From the NCBI GenBank assembly GCA_005889475.1, contig VBGT01000028.1, forward strand, positions 1-53,812: 53,812 nucleotides of DNA, read 5' to 3'. The position numbers and the translations under genes were made by a program. This document shows positions 1 through 10,192 of the stretch, in pieces. The notes beneath the pieces were generated by a model. That model was not told the DNA's origin and made no database searches. It saw only the letters and a list, made by a program, of their open reading frames with translations. How positions within the stretch are numbered: the stretch's first letter is position 1; each line of letters opens with the position of its first letter. The stretch is from Chloroflexota bacterium. GTDB taxonomy: Bacteria; Chloroflexota; Limnocylindria; Limnocylindrales; CSP1-4.

Positions 1-63
<63 letters not shown>

Positions 64-67
64 CGCG

Positions 68-376
68 ATGGCCAAGCAACGGATCCGGATCCGTCTCAAG
101 GCGTACGACCACCGGCTGCTCGATCAGTCGGCGGCGCAGATCGTCGAGACGGCGCAGCGCACGGGTGCCGACATCGTCGGGCCCGTGCCCCTGCCCACCC
201 GGATCGAGAAGTTCACCGTGCTGCGCTCGCCGTTCATCGACAAGGACAGCCGGGAGCAGTTCGAGATCCGCACCCACAAGCGGCTCGTCGACATCCTCGA
301 TCCTTCGTCGAAAACTGTCGACGCCCTGATGCGACTCAGCCTCCCGGCTGGCGTCGACATCGAGATCAAGATGTGA
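68..376 (+). CDS. rpsJ: 30S ribosomal protein S10
   Basis: [34 protein letters not shown]...; S10 operon position. Confidence 0.98.
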   Translation: MAKQRIRIRLKAYDHRLLDQSAAQIVETAQRTGADIVGPVPLPTRIEKFTVLRSPFIDKDSREQFEIRTHKRLVDILDPSSKTVDALMRLSLPAGVDIEIKM

Positions 377-987
377 TGAGCATCGGGCTCATCGGCCGCA
401 AGGTCGGCATGACGCAGGTGTTCGAGAAGGACGGCACGATGGTCGCCGTCTCGGTGCTCGAGGTCGCTCCGAATACGGTGACCCGCCTGCGGACGCCCGA
501 TCGCGACGGCTACACCGCGGTGCAGCTCGGCACGGATGAGAAGGCGAAGCTGAGCAAGCCCCGCGCAGGCCAGCTCGGCGACCTGCCGAGCCTGGGCACG
601 CTGCGCGAGTTCCGCGTGGACGACGCCTCGGGGTACGAGGTCGGCCAGACCCTCGCGGTCAACGACGTGTTCGCTGAGGGCGACCTCGTCGACGTCAGCG
701 GCGTGTCGAAGGGCAAGGGTTTCGCGGGCCACGTGAAGCGCCATCACTTCGGCCGCGGCCCGACGACCCACGGCTCCGACCACCACCGCGAGCCGGGCTC
801 GATCGGCCCGGGGACGACCCCCGGCCGCGTCTACAAGGGCGTGCGCATGGCCGGCCACATGGGCGACGAGCAGGTCACCACGAAGAAGGTGCGCGTCGTG
901 CGCGCCGACGCCGAGCGCAACCTGCTCATGGTCAAGGGCAGCCTGCCCGGCGCCCGCGGCAGCCTGATCCTGGTCCGGAAGGCCTGA
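376..987 (+). CDS. rplC: 50S ribosomal protein L3
   Basis: [20 protein letters not shown]...; alternative GTG at 373. Confidence 0.98.
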   Translation: MSIGLIGRKVGMTQVFEKDGTMVAVSVLEVAPNTVTRLRTPDRDGYTAVQLGTDEKAKLSKPRAGQLGDLPSLGTLREFRVDDASGYEVGQTLAVNDVFAEGDLVDVSGVSKGKGFAGHVKRHHFGRGPTTHGSDHHREPGSIGPGTTPGRVYKGVRMAGHMGDEQVTTKKVRVVRADAERNLLMVKGSLPGARGSLILVRKA

Positions 988-990
988 CCG

Positions 991-1614
991 ATGCCCTCGA
1001 CCACCCTGTATGACCGCACCGGCGCCTCCGTCGGCAGTGTCGAGCTGCACGACGACCTGTTCGGCGCGCCCGTGAACGAGGCCGTCCTGCACCAGGTCGT
1101 GACCGCCCAGCTCGCCGGCCGCCGAACGGGCACGCACGACACGAAGACGCGTGGCGAGGTCCGCGGCGGCGGCAGGAAGCCATACCGCCAGAAGGGCACC
1201 GGCCGCGCTCGCCAGGGCACGCGCACGGCGCCGCACTACCGCGGCGGTGGCGCCGTCTTCGGGCCGCACCCGCGCTCGTACGAGCAGCGCCTGCCGCGCA
1301 AGATGAAGCGCGCCGCGCTGCGCGGCGCCCTCACGGCCAAGCTCGGCGACGAGGCGATCCGGATCGTCGACGACTTCAAGCTCGAGACGATCAAGACGCA
1401 GGACGTCGCGGGCGTCCTCGCGGCGCTCAAGGCGACAGGCCGGGTGCTCGTCGTCGCGCCCGCCGCGGACGAGAAGCTGCGGCTCTCGGCCCGCAACCTG
1501 CCGACGGTCGAAGTGATCCTGGCCGACTCGCTCAACGTGGTCGACGTGCTCAACGCCGACACGCTGGTCATCGAGCAGCCTGCGCTCGCGCGAATGGAAG
1601 AGGTCTACCTGTGA
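991..1614 (+). CDS. rplD: 50S ribosomal protein L4
   Basis: [39 protein letters not shown] motif. Confidence 0.98.
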   Translation: MPSTTLYDRTGASVGSVELHDDLFGAPVNEAVLHQVVTAQLAGRRTGTHDTKTRGEVRGGGRKPYRQKGTGRARQGTRTAPHYRGGGAVFGPHPRSYEQRLPRKMKRAALRGALTAKLGDEAIRIVDDFKLETIKTQDVAGVLAALKATGRVLVVAPAADEKLRLSARNLPTVEVILADSLNVVDVLNADTLVIEQPALARMEEVYL

Positions 1615-1925
1615 GCGCCCTGACCGCGCCCGAGATCATCCTGCGCCCGGTCGTGAGCGAGAAGTCGATCGACCAGTCGACCCATGGCCGGTACACGTTT
1701 CGGGTCCACCCGCGCGCGAACAAGATCCAGATCAAGGCCGCCATCGAGGAGCTGTACGCGACCGACAAGGTCACCGTCGTCTCGGTGAACGTGCTGACGA
1801 CGAAGGCCAAGGAGAAGTCGCGCGGCACGCGCCGCGGCCGGATCCTCGGTGCGACCTCGCCGTGGCGCAAGGCCGTCGTGACCCTCGCCGCCGGCCAGAA
1901 GATCCAGTTCTTCGAGGGGGTCTGA
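1611..1925 (+). CDS. rplW: 50S ribosomal protein L23
   Basis: [41 protein letters not shown]. Confidence 0.97.
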   Translation: MSALTAPEIILRPVVSEKSIDQSTHGRYTFRVHPRANKIQIKAAIEELYATDKVTVVSVNVLTTKAKEKSRGTRRGRILGATSPWRKAVVTLAAGQKIQFFEGV

Positions 1926-1927
1926 CG

Positions 1928-2752
1928 ATGCCGCTGCGCAGCTACAAGCCCACCTCGCCCGGCCGTCGCGCGATGACCCGCTCGACGTTCGAGGAGATCA
2001 CCACGAGCGAACCGTACAAGCCGCTGCTCGAGCCGCAGAAGCGCGCCTCCGGCCGGAACAACCAGGGCCGGCTCACCGTGCGCCATCGGGGCGCCGGCGA
2101 GAAGACGCACTACCGCCGGATCGACTTCAAGCGCGACAAGCACGGCGTGCCCGCGCGCATCGCCACGGTCGAGTACGACCCGAACCGGTCCGCGCGGATC
2201 GGGCTGCTCCACTACCGCGACGGCGAGAAGCGGTACATGCTCCTCCCCCACGGCCTGCGCGTCGGCGATGTGGTCGTGTCCGGGTCGTCGGCGGAGGCGC
2301 GGGTCGGCAATGCCCTCCCGATCGCCAACATCCCGCTCGGCACCACGATCCACAACCTCGAGCTGATCCCGGGCAGGGGCGGCCAGATCGTCCGCTCCGC
2401 GGGCGCGGCCGCGCAGCTGCTGGCCAAGGAGGGCGAGTACGCCCAGGTGCGGCTGCCCTCGGGCGAGGTCCGCAAGATCAGCATCCGGTGCATGGCCACG
2501 GTCGGGCAGGTCGGCAACCTCGACCACGAGAACCAGAACCTCGGCAAGGCCGGCCGCGCCCGCCACATGGGCCAGCGACCGGAGGTCCGGGGCGTCGTCA
2601 TGAACCCACGTGACCATCCGCACGGCGGCGGCGAAGGAAAGTCGCCGACGGGCATGCCGCCCAAGACGCCGTGGGGAGCGCCCGCCATGGGCTACCGCAC
2701 CCGGCGCGCGCGGACCGGTGCGTTGATCGTCCGCTCGCGGCGCCGGAAGTAG
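1928..2752 (+). CDS. rplB: 50S ribosomal protein L2
   Basis: [17 protein letters not shown]...[24 protein letters not shown] at 1928 preferred over upstream in-frame 1862. Confidence 0.98.
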   Translation: MPLRSYKPTSPGRRAMTRSTFEEITTSEPYKPLLEPQKRASGRNNQGRLTVRHRGAGEKTHYRRIDFKRDKHGVPARIATVEYDPNRSARIGLLHYRDGEKRYMLLPHGLRVGDVVVSGSSAEARVGNALPIANIPLGTTIHNLELIPGRGGQIVRSAGAAAQLLAKEGEYAQVRLPSGEVRKISIRCMATVGQVGNLDHENQNLGKAGRARHMGQRPEVRGVVMNPRDHPHGGGEGKSPTGMPPKTPWGAPAMGYRTRRARTGALIVRSRRRK

Positions 2753-2767
2753 CGGGGAGGCGAGGAC

Positions 2768-3052
2768 ATGTCCCGATCGATCAAGAAGGGCCCGTTCATC
2801 GAGCCCCGCCTCCTCGGCCGCATCGAGGAGATGAACAAGAAGAGCGAGAAGAAGGTCGTCAAGACGTGGTCGCGCGCGTCGGTGATCTTCCCGTCATTCA
2901 TCGGCCATACGGTCGCGGTCTACAACGGCCGCAAGCACGTGCCTGTGTACGTGACCGAGAACATGGTCGGCCACCGCCTCGGTGAGTTCGCGCCCACCCG
3001 CACCTATCGCGGGCACGGCAGGAGCACCGACCGGATCACGACACCCAAGTAG
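2768..3052 (+). CDS. rpsS: 30S ribosomal protein S19
   Basis: [23 protein letters not shown]. Confidence 0.98.
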   Translation: MSRSIKKGPFIEPRLLGRIEEMNKKSEKKVVKTWSRASVIFPSFIGHTVAVYNGRKHVPVYVTENMVGHRLGEFAPTRTYRGHGRSTDRITTPK

Positions 3053-3059
3053 GCACGAG

Positions 3060-3398
3060 ATGCGTGTTTCAGCAACCGCCAAGTACGTCCGCGGATCGAC
3101 CCGCAAGGCTCGCCTCGTCGCCGAGGCGATCCGTGGCCGCTCCGTGGAAGACGCCGCGGCGCTGCTCAGGTTCATGCCCCAGCACGCCGCCAAGGACGTC
3201 GCCGGGGTGCTCAAGAGCGCGGCCGCGAACGCCGAGAACAACCTGAACATGGCCGCGGACGAGCTGCTCGTCCTCGACGCCCGGGCCGACCAGGGCCCGA
3301 CGATCAAGCGCTGGCGTCCGCGCGCCCAGGGTCGGGCCTTCCCGATCCACAAGGGCGTCACCCACATCACCGTCACCGTTGGCGATCGGGAGGGCTGA
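3060..3398 (+). CDS. rplV: 50S ribosomal protein L22
   Basis: MRVSATAKYVRGSTRKARLVAEAIRGRSVEDA. Confidence 0.97.
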   Translation: MRVSATAKYVRGSTRKARLVAEAIRGRSVEDAAALLRFMPQHAAKDVAGVLKSAAANAENNLNMAADELLVLDARADQGPTIKRWRPRAQGRAFPIHKGVTHITVTVGDREG

Positions 3399-3404
3399 GG
3401 AAGC

Positions 3405-4076
3405 ATGGGACACAAGGTCCACCCGTACGGGTTCCGACTCGGGGTGACGCGCACGTGGACTGCGAAGTGGTACCACGACAAGGAGTACACGGCGCTCCTG
3501 ACGGAGGACATCGCGATTCGCCAGCTCGTCGAGAAGCGGCTCGCGAACGCGAGCGTCAGCGGCCTCGAGATCGAGCGCAACTTCGGCCAGGTCACGGTCA
3601 CGGTGCACACAGCCAAGCCCGGCATCGTGATCGGCAAGGGCGGCCAGAACGTCGAGATCCTGCGCCAGCAGATCGGCGCGCTGACCAAGCGCAAGGTCAA
3701 GCTGGAGATCAAGGAGATCCGCCAGCCGGAGCTCGACGCGTACCTCGTCGCGACCAACATCAGCCAGCAGCTGAGCCGCCGCATCGCCTTCAAGAAGGCC
3801 ATGAAGCAGTCCATCCAGCGGTCGATGAAGGCCGGCGCGAAGGGCGTCAAGATCATGGTTTCGGGCCGCCTCGGCGGCGCCGAGATGAGCCGTCGCGAGT
3901 GGGACCGCGAGGGTCGCATCCCGCTGGGCACGCTCCGCGCCGACATCAGCTACGGCCAGGTCCACGCCCACACGACGTACGGCCGCATCGGGGTGAAGGT
4001 CTGGATCTACCGCGGCGACGTCACGCCGAGCCGAACCCCCGCACCGGTCCCGGCCGTCGCCGGCCAGGGAGCCTGA
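3405..4076 (+). CDS. rpsC: 30S ribosomal protein S3
   Basis: MGHKVHPYGFRLGVTRTW...KH domain IVIGKGGQNVEILR. Confidence 0.98.
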   Translation: MGHKVHPYGFRLGVTRTWTAKWYHDKEYTALLTEDIAIRQLVEKRLANASVSGLEIERNFGQVTVTVHTAKPGIVIGKGGQNVEILRQQIGALTKRKVKLEIKEIRQPELDAYLVATNISQQLSRRIAFKKAMKQSIQRSMKAGAKGVKIMVSGRLGGAEMSRREWDREGRIPLGTLRADISYGQVHAHTTYGRIGVKVWIYRGDVTPSRTPAPVPAVAGQGA

Positions 4077-4079
4077 CCG

Positions 4080-4511
4080 ATGCTGCTGCCGCGGCGGGTC
4101 AAGCACCGCAAGGTCATGCGCGGCCGGATGTCCGGCCAGGCCAAGGGCGGCCACTACGTCGCCTTCGGCGACTATGGCCTCGCGACCATCGAGCCGGCCT
4201 GGATCACCAGCCGGCAGATCGAGGCCGCCCGGCGAGCGATGACCCGCTCCGTTAAGCGCGGCGGCAAGATCTGGATCCGCATCTTTCCCGACAAGCCGGT
4301 GACCAAGAAGCCGGCCGAGACGCGCATGGGCTCCGGCAAGGGGGCACCCGACCATTGGGTCGCGGTCGTCAAGCCCGGCCGGATCCTGTTCGAGATGGCC
4401 GGCGTCCCGCATGACGAGGCGACCGAGGCGATGCGCCTGGCGAGCCACAAGCTGCCGGTCGCGACGCGCGTCGTCACCCGCGAGGGCGCGGTCGAGGGAG
4501 GCGAGCGATGA
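4080..4511 (+). CDS. rplP: 50S ribosomal protein L16
   Basis: [24 protein letters not shown]. Confidence 0.98.
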   Translation: MLLPRRVKHRKVMRGRMSGQAKGGHYVAFGDYGLATIEPAWITSRQIEAARRAMTRSVKRGGKIWIRIFPDKPVTKKPAETRMGSGKGAPDHWVAVVKPGRILFEMAGVPHDEATEAMRLASHKLPVATRVVTREGAVEGGER

Positions 4512-4732
4512 GCGACATCGCCAAGGTTCGCGAGATGTCCGACAAGGAGCTTGCCGATGCCCTCCTGCAGGCCAAGCAGGACCTCTGGAGCGCGCGTTTC
4601 GCGCTCTCGACGCGGCAGCTGAATGACACCAGCAGCATCCCCCAGACGCGGCGCGAGATCGCCCGCATCCTCACCGTCCAGCGCGAGCGCGAGACGGCTC
4701 GCGCCGCGACGGGCACCGGAAAGGGCGCATAG
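4508..4732 (+). CDS. rpmC: 50S ribosomal protein L29
   Basis: [32 protein letters not shown]. Confidence 0.95.
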   Translation: MSDIAKVREMSDKELADALLQAKQDLWSARFALSTRQLNDTSSIPQTRREIARILTVQRERETARAATGTGKGA

Positions 4733-4735
4733 GCG

Positions 4736-5215
4736 ATGGCCATGACCGAGAGCACCGCCACGGTGCAGGGCAAGCGCAAGACCAAGGTCGGGCGCGTGGT
4801 GAGCGACAGGATGGACAAGACGATCGTCGTGTCCGTCGAACGGCTCACGCGCCACCGGCTGTACAAGCGCGTCATCCGCCTGACCACCAAGTTCAAGGCC
4901 CACGACGAGGCCAACGACGCGCACATCGGCGACACCGTGCGGATCGAGGAATCGAGGCCGCTGTCGGCGACGAAGCGCTGGCGCCTCCTCGAGGTCGTGC
5001 AGCGCGCCGGCGATCACGGTGCTGCGGCCGAGCTCGAGCTCATCGCCGAGGAGGCCGCGGTCTCCGAGGCGATCCACGCCGCCGCGCACCCGGGTCGCGT
5101 GAAGCACGACGCCGAGGGCAAGGCCGGCGCCGACGCAGCTGACGCCGAGGCGAGCGACGCCGAGGCGAGCAACGCCGAGGCCGGTGACGACGCGGCCAAG
5201 GAAGGCGACGCGTGA
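4736..5215 (+). CDS. rpsQ: 30S ribosomal protein S17 with long acidic/Ala-rich C-terminal extension
   Basis: [31 protein letters not shown] core followed by about 65 aa Ala/Asp/Glu-rich tail. Confidence 0.95.
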   Translation: MAMTESTATVQGKRKTKVGRVVSDRMDKTIVVSVERLTRHRLYKRVIRLTTKFKAHDEANDAHIGDTVRIEESRPLSATKRWRLLEVVQRAGDHGAAAELELIAEEAAVSEAIHAAAHPGRVKHDAEGKAGADAADAEASDAEASNAEAGDDAAKEGDA

Positions 5216-5580
5216 TCCAGGCCCAGACCCGTCTCAAGGTGGCCGACAACACGGGTGCACGAACGATCCAGTGCATCCGCGTGATGGGGCGCTCGACAAA
5301 GACCACCGCCGGCATCGGCGACGTCATCGTGGCGAGCGTCAAGCAGGCCATCCCGAACGCGGCCGTCAAGAAGGGCGACGTCGTGCAGGCGGTGATCGTC
5401 CGCACGGCGAAGGAGTACGGCCGCCCCGACGGCAGCTACATCCGCTTCGACGAGAACGCGGCCGTCCTGATCAACAACCAGGGCAACCCACGCGGGACGC
5501 GCATCTTCGGCCCGGTCGCGCGCGAGCTGCGTGATCGCAACTACATGAAGATCGTGTCGCTCGCGCCGGAGGTGCTGTGA
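5212..5580 (+). CDS. rplN: 50S ribosomal protein L14
   Basis: [26 protein letters not shown]. Confidence 0.98.
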   Translation: MIQAQTRLKVADNTGARTIQCIRVMGRSTKTTAGIGDVIVASVKQAIPNAAVKKGDVVQAVIVRTAKEYGRPDGSYIRFDENAAVLINNQGNPRGTRIFGPVARELRDRNYMKIVSLAPEVL

Positions 5581-6038
5581 TGCCGGCCGGCCGAACGCGG
5601 GTTCCCGAGATCCGCAAGGGCGACACCGTGCTCCTGCTCACCGGCAAGGACGCCGGCAAGCAGGGCGTGGTCGAGCGCGTCGTCACCAACTCCGCGGCGC
5701 TCAGCCACGTCGCGCCGCTCAGCGGGGGCAAGAGCCAGCGCTCGCGCCGCGGCTTCTGGAAGCCGGCCTCGACGCGGCCGGTGTCGGTCGTGGTCGAGGG
5801 TCTCAACATCGCCAAGCGCCACACCAAGCCGCGCCAGACGCAGGGCCGCACCGACCGGACGCCCAAGATCCAACAGGGCGGGATCCTCGACATCGCCAAG
5901 CCGATCGATGTATCGAACGTGATGCTCGTCTGCCCGAACTGCAAGGAGCCCACTCGGGTCCGGCACACCATCCTCGAGGACGGCCGCCGCGTGCGCATCT
6001 GCAGCCATTGCGAGAAGGCGATGGAGGTGATGGCGTGA
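5580..6038 (+). CDS. rplX: 50S ribosomal protein L24 (with Cys4 zinc-ribbon-like C-terminus)
   Basis: [24 protein letters not shown]...[33 protein letters not shown]. Confidence 0.95.
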   Translation: MPAGRTRVPEIRKGDTVLLLTGKDAGKQGVVERVVTNSAALSHVAPLSGGKSQRSRRGFWKPASTRPVSVVVEGLNIAKRHTKPRQTQGRTDRTPKIQQGGILDIAKPIDVSNVMLVCPNCKEPTRVRHTILEDGRRVRICSHCEKAMEVMA

Positions 6039-7021
6039 CCGAGCAACGCTCCCGTCGCGACGCCGCGGCCGTGGAGGAGCCGGTGGTCGCCGCCGACGAG
6101 GCGGCGGTCGAGGAGCCGATGGATGCCGAGCCGATGGCCGCGGAGATGCCCGCTCCCGCAGGTGCCGCGGTGGAGGAGCCGATGAGTCCCGAGTCGGCGG
6201 CCGCGGAGCCCGCCGCCGAGCCCGCAACAGAGGCGCCAACAGCCGAAGCTGCGACGGCGCCCGCGGCTGAAGCTGCGGAGGCGCCCGCGGCTGAAGCGGC
6301 AGAGGTGCCCGCGGCCGAAGCAGAGGCCACCGCGGATGCAGGCGACGGTGAGGTGGTCGACGCCGACGAGCCGATCGCTGCAGCCGTTGCCGAGCCTGTC
6401 GCCGAGCCCGCCGCCGACGAGCGCAAGCCGAAGGGTCGCGAGTCGAAGGCCGCCTCCGAGGCGCCGGAGAGGCCGTCAGGACCGCGCGGCTTGAAGCTGC
6501 GCTACCAGAGCGACGTCATCCCCGCGCTGATCCGCCAGTTCGAGTACGCCAATCCGAACCAGGTACCGCGGCTCGACAAGATCGTGGTCAACGTCGGGAT
6601 CGGCGAGGCGCTCACGAACGCGAAGGCGATCGATGCCGCGTCCGGCGACCTGACCATGATCACCGGCCAGAAGCCGATCGTGATGAAGGCACGACGCTCG
6701 ATCGCCCAGTTCAAGATCCGGACGGGCAACCCGATCGGGCTCAAGGTCACGCTCCGGGGCCAGCGGATGTGGGACTTTCTCGAGCGGCTGATGCTGCTCG
6801 CCCTGCCTCGCATCCGTGACTTCCGGGGCACGCCCAGCCGCTCCTTCGACGGCAGGGGCAACTACACACTCGGGCTGCGCGAGCAGGTCGCGTTCCCCGA
6901 GATCGACTACGACAAGGTGGACCGTCTCCGCGGGCTGGAGGTCAGCATCGTGACGACGGCGAAGTCCGACGAGGAGTCGAAGCGTCTGCTCGAGCTCCTC
7001 GGCATGCCCTTCGCCTCGTAG
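6035..7021 (+). CDS. rplE: 50S ribosomal protein L5 with about 145 aa low-complexity N-terminal extension
   Basis: C-terminal L5 core ([23 protein letters not shown]...[36 protein letters not shown]); GTG 6035 overlaps rplX stop. Confidence 0.93.
   Translation: MTEQRSRRDAAAVEEPVVAADEAAVEEPMDAEPMAAEMPAPAGAAVEEPMSPESAAAEPAAEPATEAPTAEAATAPAAEAAEAPAAEAAEVPAAEAEATADAGDGEVVDADEPIAAAVAEPVAEPAADERKPKGRESKAASEAPERPSGPRGLKLRYQSDVIPALIRQFEYANPNQVPRLDKIVVNVGIGEALTNAKAIDAASGDLTMITGQKPIVMKARRSIAQFKIRTGNPIGLKVTLRGQRMWDFLERLMLLALPRIRDFRGTPSRSFDGRGNYTLGLREQVAFPEIDYDKVDRLRGLEVSIVTTAKSDEESKRLLELLGMPFAS
6257..6325 (+). repeat. 24-bp coding tandem repeat (about 2.9 units) in the rplE extension
   Basis: gcgcccgcggctgaagctgcggag / gcgcccgcggctgaagcggcagag / gtgcccgcggccgaagcagag. 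Confidence 0.85.
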
Positions 7022-7029
7022 GGGAGAAC

Positions 7030-7215
7030 ATGGCAAAGAAATCGCTCATCGCCAAGGCAAGACGGAAGCCGAAGTTCGGCGTCCGGGGATACCACCGCTG
7101 CACCGTCTGTGGCCGGCCGCGCGCGTTCATGCGCCGTTTCGCGCTGTGCCGAATCTGCTTCCGGGAGCGCGCCCTCCAGGGCGAGCTGCCGGGCGTCACC
7201 AAGTCGAGCTGGTAG
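7030..7215 (+). CDS. rpsN: 30S ribosomal protein S14 type Z (zinc-binding)
   Basis: 61 aa, [23 protein letters not shown]. Confidence 0.98.
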   Translation: MAKKSLIAKARRKPKFGVRGYHRCTVCGRPRAFMRRFALCRICFRERALQGELPGVTKSSW

Positions 7216-7222
7216 GTCCCGT

Positions 7223-7621
7223 ATGAACATCTCCGATCCGATCGCGGACATGCTGACCCGGGTCCGCAACGCCTCCCGCGCGCGCCACACCGAGGTGGTG
7301 GTGCCGGCGTCGCGCACCAAGCGCGAGATCGCCCGCATCCTCAAGGACGAGGGCTTCATCGCCGACGTCGCCGAGGAGCAGGCCGGCCCGGGACGCGTGT
7401 TGAAGCTGCAGCTGCGCTATGTCGACGGCAAGGTGCCGGTCGTGTCCGGTCTCAAACGGGTCAGCAAGCCCGGCCTCCGGGTGTACGCCGCCAAGACCGA
7501 CATTCCGCGCGTCCTCGGCGGGCTCGGCATCGTCATCGTCAGCACGAGCCAGGGGATCATGACCGGCGCGCAGGCCCGCAAGGCCCAGCTCGGCGGCGAA
7601 GTCCTGGCGTTCGTCTGGTAG
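7223..7621 (+). CDS. rpsH: 30S ribosomal protein S8
   Basis: [22 protein letters not shown]. Confidence 0.98.
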   Translation: MNISDPIADMLTRVRNASRARHTEVVVPASRTKREIARILKDEGFIADVAEEQAGPGRVLKLQLRYVDGKVPVVSGLKRVSKPGLRVYAAKTDIPRVLGGLGIVIVSTSQGIMTGAQARKAQLGGEVLAFVW

Positions 7622-7626
7622 TCCCG

Positions 7627-8178
7627 ATGTCCCGTATCGGTCGCATGCCCATCGCCGTGCCCGCCGGGGTCGATGTCTCGATCGACGGTCGGAACGTCAC
7701 GGTCAAGGGCCCCAAGGGCAGCCTCTCCCGCAAGCTTCATCCCGAGATGGGCGTCGCCCGCGAGGGTGACCAGATCGTGGTGACCCGCCCGTCCGAGGCG
7801 AAGACCCACCGGCAGCTCCACGGCCTGACCCGGACCCTCGTCAACAATATGGTCGTCGGAGTGACGACGGGCTACCGCAAGGCGCTCGAGATCACCGGTG
7901 TCGGCTACCGCGCCACGCTCATCGGCCGGAAGCTCCAGCTCAACCTGGGCTACAGCCACCCGATCGAGATCGATCCGCCGGCGGGGATCACCTTCGAGGT
8001 CGAGAACCCGACCAGGCTGGCCGTGCTGGGCATCGACAAGGAGCTCGTCGGCCAGATCGCCGCCACCGTTCGGGCCACGCGCAAGCCGGAGCCGTACAAG
8101 GGCAAGGGCGTGCGCTACGCGGGCGAGCAGATCCGTCGCAAGGCCGGCAAGGCCGGCAAGATCGGCGCCAAGAAGTAG
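7627..8178 (+). CDS. rplF: 50S ribosomal protein L6
   Basis: [36 protein letters not shown]. Confidence 0.98.
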   Translation: MSRIGRMPIAVPAGVDVSIDGRNVTVKGPKGSLSRKLHPEMGVAREGDQIVVTRPSEAKTHRQLHGLTRTLVNNMVVGVTTGYRKALEITGVGYRATLIGRKLQLNLGYSHPIEIDPPAGITFEVENPTRLAVLGIDKELVGQIAATVRATRKPEPYKGKGVRYAGEQIRRKAGKAGKIGAKK

Positions 8179-8209
8179 CCCGCCGAGCGAGATACCGAGG
8201 ACTCACCGC

Positions 8210-8572
8210 ATGACCGCACTCGTCAGCCGCTCCACCGCCAGGCACAAGCGTCACGCGCGCCTCCGACTGCGCGTGGCCGGCGATGGCGCGCGCCCGCGCC
8301 TCGCGGTCTTCCGGAGCCTGAACCACATCTACGCCCAGGTGATCGACGACACGACCGGGCGCACCCTCGCCGCGGCGTCGTCCGTGGAGCCCGACCTTCG
8401 GTCGAGCAAGGCCACGAAAGCCACCGAGGCGGCGGTCGTCGGCCGGCTCGTCGCCGAGCGAGCGCGCGCTGCCGGCGTCGGACGCGTCGTGTTCGACCGT
8501 GCCGGGTTCCGGTACCACGGTCGCATCAAGTCGCTCGCCGACGCGGCTCGCGAAGCCGGCCTGGATTTCTGA
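8210..8572 (+). CDS. rplR: 50S ribosomal protein L18
   Basis: [47 protein letters not shown]. Confidence 0.97.
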   Translation: MTALVSRSTARHKRHARLRLRVAGDGARPRLAVFRSLNHIYAQVIDDTTGRTLAAASSVEPDLRSSKATKATEAAVVGRLVAERARAAGVGRVVFDRAGFRYHGRIKSLADAAREAGLDF

Positions 8573-8581
8573 GGAGGCCCC

Positions 8582-9112
8582 GTGGCACGCATCGATCCCA
8601 ACAAGCTCACCCTCGAGGAGCGCGTCGTCCAGATCAACCGGGTCGCCAAGGTCGTCAAGGGCGGCCGGCGGTTCAGCTTCAGCGCGATGATCGTGGTGGG
8701 CGACGGTGCCGGGCACGTGGGCGTCGGCCTCGGCAAGGCCGGCGAGGTGCCCGAGGCGATCCGCAAGGGCGTCGAGGACGCCAAGAAGAACCTGATCAGG
8801 ATCCCGATGGTCGGGACGACGATTCCGCACGAGGTCCGGACTGTGTACGCCGCGAGCAACGTCCTCCTCAAGCCGGCCAGCCAGGGCACAGGCGTCATCG
8901 CCGGCGGCTCGGTTCGCGCCGTCGTGGAGGCGGCCGGTATCCGCGACATCCTGTCGAAGGTGTACGGCTCGACGAATCCCGTGAACGTCACCCGGGCGAC
9001 GCTCGAGGGCCTGCGCAGCCTGCGTTCCGCGGCCGAGCTCAGCGCCCGGCGCGGGGTCCCGGTGCGGCTCCGGATCGCCGGCCAGCCGGCGGAGGCCGTC
9101 GATGCCCGGTAA
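8582..9112 (+). CDS. rpsE: 30S ribosomal protein S5
   Basis: [46 protein letters not shown]. Confidence 0.98.
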   Translation: MARIDPNKLTLEERVVQINRVAKVVKGGRRFSFSAMIVVGDGAGHVGVGLGKAGEVPEAIRKGVEDAKKNLIRIPMVGTTIPHEVRTVYAASNVLLKPASQGTGVIAGGSVRAVVEAAGIRDILSKVYGSTNPVNVTRATLEGLRSLRSAAELSARRGVPVRLRIAGQPAEAVDAR

Positions 9113-9335
9113 GACTGCGCACGCCACCCTGCGCGTGACCCAGATCAAGAGCTCGATCAGCCACATCGCCCGCAACCGGGCGACGCTGCGCGCCCTCGGC
9201 CTGCACGGCATCGGCTCGACCGTCAAGGTCCCCGCCAACGACGCCACGCGAGGGATGGTCCGCCAGGTGCGCTTCCTCGTGAAGGTCGAGGAGCCCACGG
9301 CCCAGGCTGCGGCCGCGCCGGAGGAGAGCAAGTGA
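9102..9335 (+). CDS. rpmD: 50S ribosomal protein L30
   Basis: [32 protein letters not shown]. Confidence 0.95.
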   Translation: MPGKTAHATLRVTQIKSSISHIARNRATLRALGLHGIGSTVKVPANDATRGMVRQVRFLVKVEEPTAQAAAAPEESK

Positions 9336-10186
9336 AACTCCATGACCTGAAACCCGCGCCCGGGTCGCGGCGGCCCAAGCGCCGCGTCGGACGAGGCATC
9401 GCCGCCGGCCAGGGCAAGACCGCGGGCCGCGGCACGAAGGGCCAGAAGGCGCGCGCCGGCGGCACCATCCCGGCCTGGTTCGAGGGCGGCCAGACCCCGC
9501 TCCACCAGCGCATCCCGAAGCTGCGCGGCTTCACCAACCTGTTCAAGATCGAGTTCGAGGTGGTGAACGTCGGCGACATCGCCCGACTCGTCGAGCTCGG
9601 TCAGCTCGAGAGCGGCGAGATGCCGGGCGCGAAGCCGTCGAAGAAGGGCGGCGCGGCCCCGATCACCGTCAACCAGGAGATCCTGCGTGCCGCCGGCCTC
9701 GTGCGACGCCTCGACCGGCCGATGAAGGTCCTGGGCGGCGGCGAGCTGGCGAGCGCCCTGTTCGTCGTCGCCGATGCGTTCAGCGCCAGCGCACGAGCCA
9801 AGATCGAAGGCGCGGGCGGCGCTGTCTCCGTGCTCGAGACCCCGGAGGTGAAGCGACCCCCGCTCCGCGCCGAGGCTGCGCCCGCGACCGAGGCTGCCGC
9901 GCCCGAAGGTGAGACGGCGCCTGCGGGCGATACGGCACCCGGCAGCGAGGCGGTCGCGACCGCGGGCGAGGCGGTCGCGAGCGCCGAGGCCCCGGCTGCG
10001 TCCACCGACGGCGCTCCGGAAGCAACGACCGAGGCCGTGAGTGAGGAGGCGCCCGCCGAGACGCCGAAGCGAGGAGCCAAGGCCAGGCGAGCCGCGGCGG
10101 AGCCGGCCGACGAAGAGGAGCCAGGCGCGCCCAAGGCCCGCGCACCTCGCAAGCCGCGCACCACGAAGCCCGACACGGACGCCTAG
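9332..10186 (+). CDS. rplO: 50S ribosomal protein L15 with about 115 aa low-complexity C-terminal extension
   Basis: [43 protein letters not shown] core, then Ala/Glu/Pro-rich tail ending in basic KARAPRKPRTTKP. Confidence 0.95.
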   Translation: MKLHDLKPAPGSRRPKRRVGRGIAAGQGKTAGRGTKGQKARAGGTIPAWFEGGQTPLHQRIPKLRGFTNLFKIEFEVVNVGDIARLVELGQLESGEMPGAKPSKKGGAAPITVNQEILRAAGLVRRLDRPMKVLGGGELASALFVVADAFSASARAKIEGAGGAVSVLETPEVKRPPLRAEAAPATEAAAPEGETAPAGDTAPGSEAVATAGEAVASAEAPAASTDGAPEATTEAVSEEAPAETPKRGAKARRAAAEPADEEEPGAPKARAPRKPRTTKPDTDA

Positions 10187-10192
10187 CCCGCC

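Noticed and set aside
124-1269. Long antisense ORF (381 aa, minus) over rpsJ-rplC-rplD, and similar long antisense ORFs throughout (e.g. 22976-25405, 42657-45524)
   Set aside because: High-GC codon bias yields long spurious open frames; the sequences are low-complexity Arg/Ala/His/Asp-rich without domain character, and the opposite strand carries clear conserved genes.
1862-1927. Upstream start for rplB (ORF track start 1862)
   Set aside because: This part overlaps rplW and reads [20 protein letters not shown], unlike L2; ATG 1928 gives canonical [14 protein letters not shown].
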